From the NCBI GenBank assembly GCA_003242115.1, contig QBMP01000031.1, forward strand, positions 7,749 through 15,321: DNA of 7,573 nucleotides. The letters are read 5' to 3'. The first letter of the stretch is position 1. Every line of letters starts with the position of its first letter. The DNA comes from Phormidesmis priestleyi. GTDB taxonomy: Bacteria > Cyanobacteriota > Cyanobacteriia > Phormidesmidales > Phormidesmidaceae. Both the position numbers and the translations under genes were made by a program. Positions 5,562-7,573 of the stretch are shown here, piece after piece. The notes under the pieces are model-generated. The model saw nothing but the letters and a program-made list of their open reading frames with translations. It searched no databases and was not told the DNA's origin.

Positions 5562-6651
5562 TGGCTGCTTCAATCGCCGCCTTTACCTCATGCAGCTTGT
5601 CTTTAACTGCGCCGGTTTCGAGCAAGCGCTGAGCGAGGTCAAACCCAGCTTCGACACTTTCGACTCTACCCACGCGCCAGAGATAAAGGCCGCTGTTCCA
5701 AACTGCTGAGCGACTAATTTCATTGGTTTGACCGGTGAATGCCGCCTGATAGTCGGTGAGCAAATCTTCGAGCGTGGTAAGCGCCGGATCTGGGCCGTTG
5801 AAGCCGTAATCACGGGGATGCAGCAGCAGCCGTTCGGTTTTTAGTTGGCCTGCAATGACTTGGTTGAGGCCAATAATGCCAGTGCGATCGCGCGCAATAT
5901 CGCAGCTACCCTCTAAGCCCTTCACCGTCGTAAAAAAAGCCGTGCCGCGCTGAGTAAACGCCGCCTGAGTGCGCCCTTCAGTCGGCGGATGCACATAGCC
6001 GCTAACCAGATTGCTGCGTCCGGTGTAGGGCGACCACATAATCTCAACGGTGGCCAGCGTGGGCCGCTTGCCAATTTGGGCGCGGTAGGGCACCATCGCT
6101 TCCGCTTCCGGAAACAGCACCGGCTGATAGGCCAATCCCAAATAGGTTTGCGCCAGCACTTGCTGAAGCTGATCAAGCCCCAACGCCGACCAGTTAAGTC
6201 CGAGCCCTTGAAAAATTTCGGCGGTGGGCAGTCCCATTTTGGTCGGCATTCGACCACTGCCCGGAATCAGCACCGGAGCCATCGCCGCCGCTAAAATCAG
6301 CGCGGTCAACGGCGTAATCGGCGCGGTGCGCGATCGCCCGTCATAAGGGTTACAAAAAACCGTCACCGGGTAAGGGCCATTGATTTCGCCGATTTGCGGG
6401 CCTAAATCGTCATAGGCGTCCAGCATTCCGGCCAGTTCATTCGGGGTAGGCCGCTTAATGCGCTGCGCAATCATAAACGCGCCGATTTGCGCCGGGGTAG
6501 CCGCTTCGCTCAGCATCAGCCGAGTGGCGGTTTGGGCTTCTTCGCGGCTCAGCGACTCAGACGTGTGATTGCCGCTGCCGACTTTTTTTACCAAATCTCG
6601 AAACTGTAAAACTAACGGATCATCTAGAGGATTGATCATGGGGTCGGTCAC
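5554..6651 (-). CDS. Anthranilate phosphoribosyltransferase-like (TrpD2/YbiB-type) protein
   Basis: The 365-residue protein has the TrpD (glycosyltransferase family 3) architecture. An N-terminal helical domain (about 11-80) contains SLSREEAQTATRLMLSEAATPAQIGAFMIAQRIK, and an alpha/beta domain follows. The signature sites are changed, however. Where TrpD has GTGGDG for pyrophosphate there is NPYDGRSRTAPITPLTA (101-117), and the KHGNR loop is replaced by IPGSGRMPTKMGLPTAEIFQGLG (129-151). It is therefore probably not the pathway enzyme. It fits the divergent paralogue called 'anthranilate phosphoribosyltransferase family protein' in cyanobacteria, whose function is unsettled; E. coli YbiB, a related paralogue, binds nucleic acid. 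The start is GTG 6651 or ATG 6639, with no Shine-Dalgarno at either. The N-terminus shows a TDP-MINP-LDDP tetrapeptide pattern. It lies 43 bp after lysR and is probably co-transcribed with it. Confidence 0.88.
   Translation of the reverse strand: MTDPMINPLDDPLVLQFRDLVKKVGSGNHTSESLSREEAQTATRLMLSEAATPAQIGAFMIAQRIKRPTPNELAGMLDAYDDLGPQIGEINGPYPVTVFCNPYDGRSRTAPITPLTALILAAAMAPVLIPGSGRMPTKMGLPTAEIFQGLGLNWSALGLDQLQQVLAQTYLGLAYQPVLFPEAEAMVPYRAQIGKRPTLATVEIMWSPYTGRSNLVSGYVHPPTEGRTQAAFTQRGTAFFTTVKGLEGSCDIARDRTGIIGLNQVIAGQLKTERLLLHPRDYGFNGPDPALTTLEDLLTDYQAAFTGQTNEISRSAVWNSGLYLWRVGRVESVEAGFDLAQRLLETGAVKDKLHEVKAAIEAAIG
6616..6651. repeat. Weak 12-bp pattern at the start of the TrpD-like gene
   Basis: The units cggatcatctag, aggattgatcat and ggggtcggtcac share a GG.T core and encode LDDP, MINP and (M)TDP. 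DNA identity is low. I include it because the protein pattern is regular, the period is 12, and it directly adjoins a clear 11-bp array. Confidence 0.3.
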
Positions 6652-6661
6652 TCTGTCTAGG

Positions 6662-6694
6662 GTTGATCTGGAGTTAATCTGGGGTTGATCTGGG
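6662..6694. repeat. 11-bp tandem repeat filling the lysR to TrpD-like gap
   Basis: Three units run gttgatctgga (6662-6672), gttaatctggg (6673-6683) and gttgatctggg (6684-6694). The last abuts the lysR TAG stop (6695-6697). A fourth diverged unit (6651-6661) reaches the TrpD-like start codon. A related gttgatctgat lies at 6725-6735 inside the lysR 3' end. The 11-bp spacing is about one helical turn. Confidence 0.8.
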
Positions 6695-7573
6695 CTAACT
6701 CGCGGCGGGTAGCTGAGTCAAATTGTTGATCTGATCAAAATAACCTTCCGTGTGCTGGCGTACCATATCGCAAAACTGTCGAATGGGCGGGATCAGCAGC
6801 CGGTCGTGCGTGGTTACCATCACCACTTTACGCAGCAGCGTCGGTTCACCCATAGATCGCACGGCTAACGCCAGATCACGGCGACTTTCGGCCAGCGCTG
6901 AGCGGGGCAACAAAGCCACCATATTACCCTGACGCACCACCCCACGAAAGGCGTCGAGCGTATTGAGTTCGATCGCTACTTTAAAGTCTGCGCCCTGCTC
7001 ACGAAACTGGCTTTGCACAATTCGCTGCATCCCGTAGCCATCTTTAAACACGACTTGAGGATAGTGCGCAATTTCCGCCCAGGGCACCGTTTCATATTTT
7101 GTCAGCGGGTGATTAGCGGCCATCATCACCTCTACTGGCTCTTCATACAGCGGGATCACCACCATCTCTTGGTTGCTCGTCAGCAGCGGATTGTGCATCA
7201 CAATCGAAACATCTACTAGGCCATCGCGCAGCACTTTGAGCGAGCGATCGCTGCCCAGCGCCGTCACCCGTAGCTGCACGTCCGGATAAGCGCTGCAAAA
7301 CTGAGTCACGACCGGCGGCAACAGATAAGCGCACACCGAATGAATGCCTGAAATGCACAGCTCCGTTTGCTTGCCGTTGACTAAATCGCTGATATCTCGC
7401 TGAGCATTATCCCATTCTTTACAGATGCGCAGTGCCTTGGGCATGAGAATATTGCCCGCCAAGGTCGGCTTGGCCTGCGCGGTGCGATGAAACAGCGCTG
7501 ATCCCAACTCATCTTCGATGGCGCGAACCTGACGGCTGATGGTGGATTGAGTCACCCCGCACTGACGAGCTGC
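6695..7573 (-). CDS. LysR-family transcriptional regulator, 5' end cut by the window edge
   Basis: The frame stays open to the right edge, so the N-terminus is missing; 292 residues are visible. They begin inside the winged helix-turn-helix, as AARQCGVTQSTISRQVRAIEDELG with the recognition helix TQSTISRQV. A linker helix follows, then the periplasmic-binding-protein-like effector domain starting at LCISGIHSVCAYLLPPVV (about 72-89). It continues through SDRSLKVLRDGLVDVSIV and VVFKDGYGMQRIVQSQF to GNMVALLPRSAL. About 20 N-terminal residues should lie beyond the window. A GTG at 7555 falls within the DNA-binding domain and is not the real start. The effector is unknown. It is followed at 43 bp by the same-strand TrpD-like gene, so it probably regulates, or is co-transcribed with, that gene. 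Confidence 0.95.
   Translation of the reverse strand, partial: AARQCGVTQSTISRQVRAIEDELGSALFHRTAQAKPTLAGNILMPKALRICKEWDNAQRDISDLVNGKQTELCISGIHSVCAYLLPPVVTQFCSAYPDVQLRVTALGSDRSLKVLRDGLVDVSIVMHNPLLTSNQEMVVIPLYEEPVEVMMAANHPLTKYETVPWAEIAHYPQVVFKDGYGMQRIVQSQFREQGADFKVAIELNTLDAFRGVVRQGNMVALLPRSALAESRRDLALAVRSMGEPTLLRKVVMVTTHDRLLIPPIRQFCDMVRQHTEGYFDQINNLTQLPAAS

Larger units (their letters stand above)
396..7251. repeat. Eleven dispersed HIP1 octamers (GCGATCGC)
   Basis: Perfect copies start at 396, 813, 1534, 2510, 3573, 4213, 5153, 5424, 5884, 6330 and 7244, all in coding DNA. That is about one per 690 bp against about 0.1 expected in the whole window. HIP1 over-representation is a known cyanobacterial trait and is the main basis for the taxonomic call. 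The even spread across all but two genes argues against recent foreign DNA. Confidence 0.95.

Noticed and set aside
5989..6294. Plus-strand 101-residue frame inside the TrpD-like gene
   Set aside because: It is rich in H, R and Q in a way typical of antisense reading of a real gene, and has no start signal.

Overview
This window is cyanobacterial chromosomal DNA. Eleven perfect copies of the octamer GCGATCGC (HIP1) occur in 7.6 kb, where chance predicts far less than one. The protein families fit a filamentous or Leptolyngbya-like cyanobacterium: a split CofH, a thioredoxin-type CysH, and a divergent TrpD-like protein beside a LysR regulator. No phage, transposon, CRISPR or RNA gene is visible. 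The order looks like ordinary core and accessory metabolism.

From right to left on the minus strand there are two transcription blocks. The first is a LysR-type regulator (cut by the window edge at its N-terminus), followed 43 bp later by an anthranilate-phosphoribosyltransferase-like protein that lacks the usual TrpD signature motifs. Next comes a small plus-strand gene of unknown function (5103-5495), convergent with the TrpD-like gene. It is divergent from the second block, which runs gamma-glutamylcyclotransferase-fold protein, cofH, cysH, NahK/APH-like kinase, DOMON-like protein and finally a two-helix membrane protein with a probable promoter of its own. Gaps in this block are 0 to about 100 bp. 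The kinase stop codon directly abuts the DOMON start codon (TAAATG), so those two are almost certainly made together. The others may be an operon or merely co-directional. Their jobs (FO deazaflavin synthesis, sulfate reduction, sugar-type kinase) do not form one obvious pathway.

The most striking signal is not a gene. Short tandem duplications with a period of about 11-14 bp recur at almost every gene boundary, each with its own unrelated sequence. Outside genes the period is 11, 12, 13 or 14. Inside genes it is always a multiple of three (12, once 9), in frame, and confined to protein ends or a surface-loop-like insertion in the kinase. Four arrays begin at or within one unit of a stop codon (DOMON-like, cysH, TrpD-like, lysR). 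One 13-bp array upstream of the cyclotransferase-fold gene repeats a -10-like hexamer in every unit. This looks like a lineage with frequent local slippage or duplication of about one helical turn, filtered by reading-frame selection. It has reshaped protein termini and possibly promoters.
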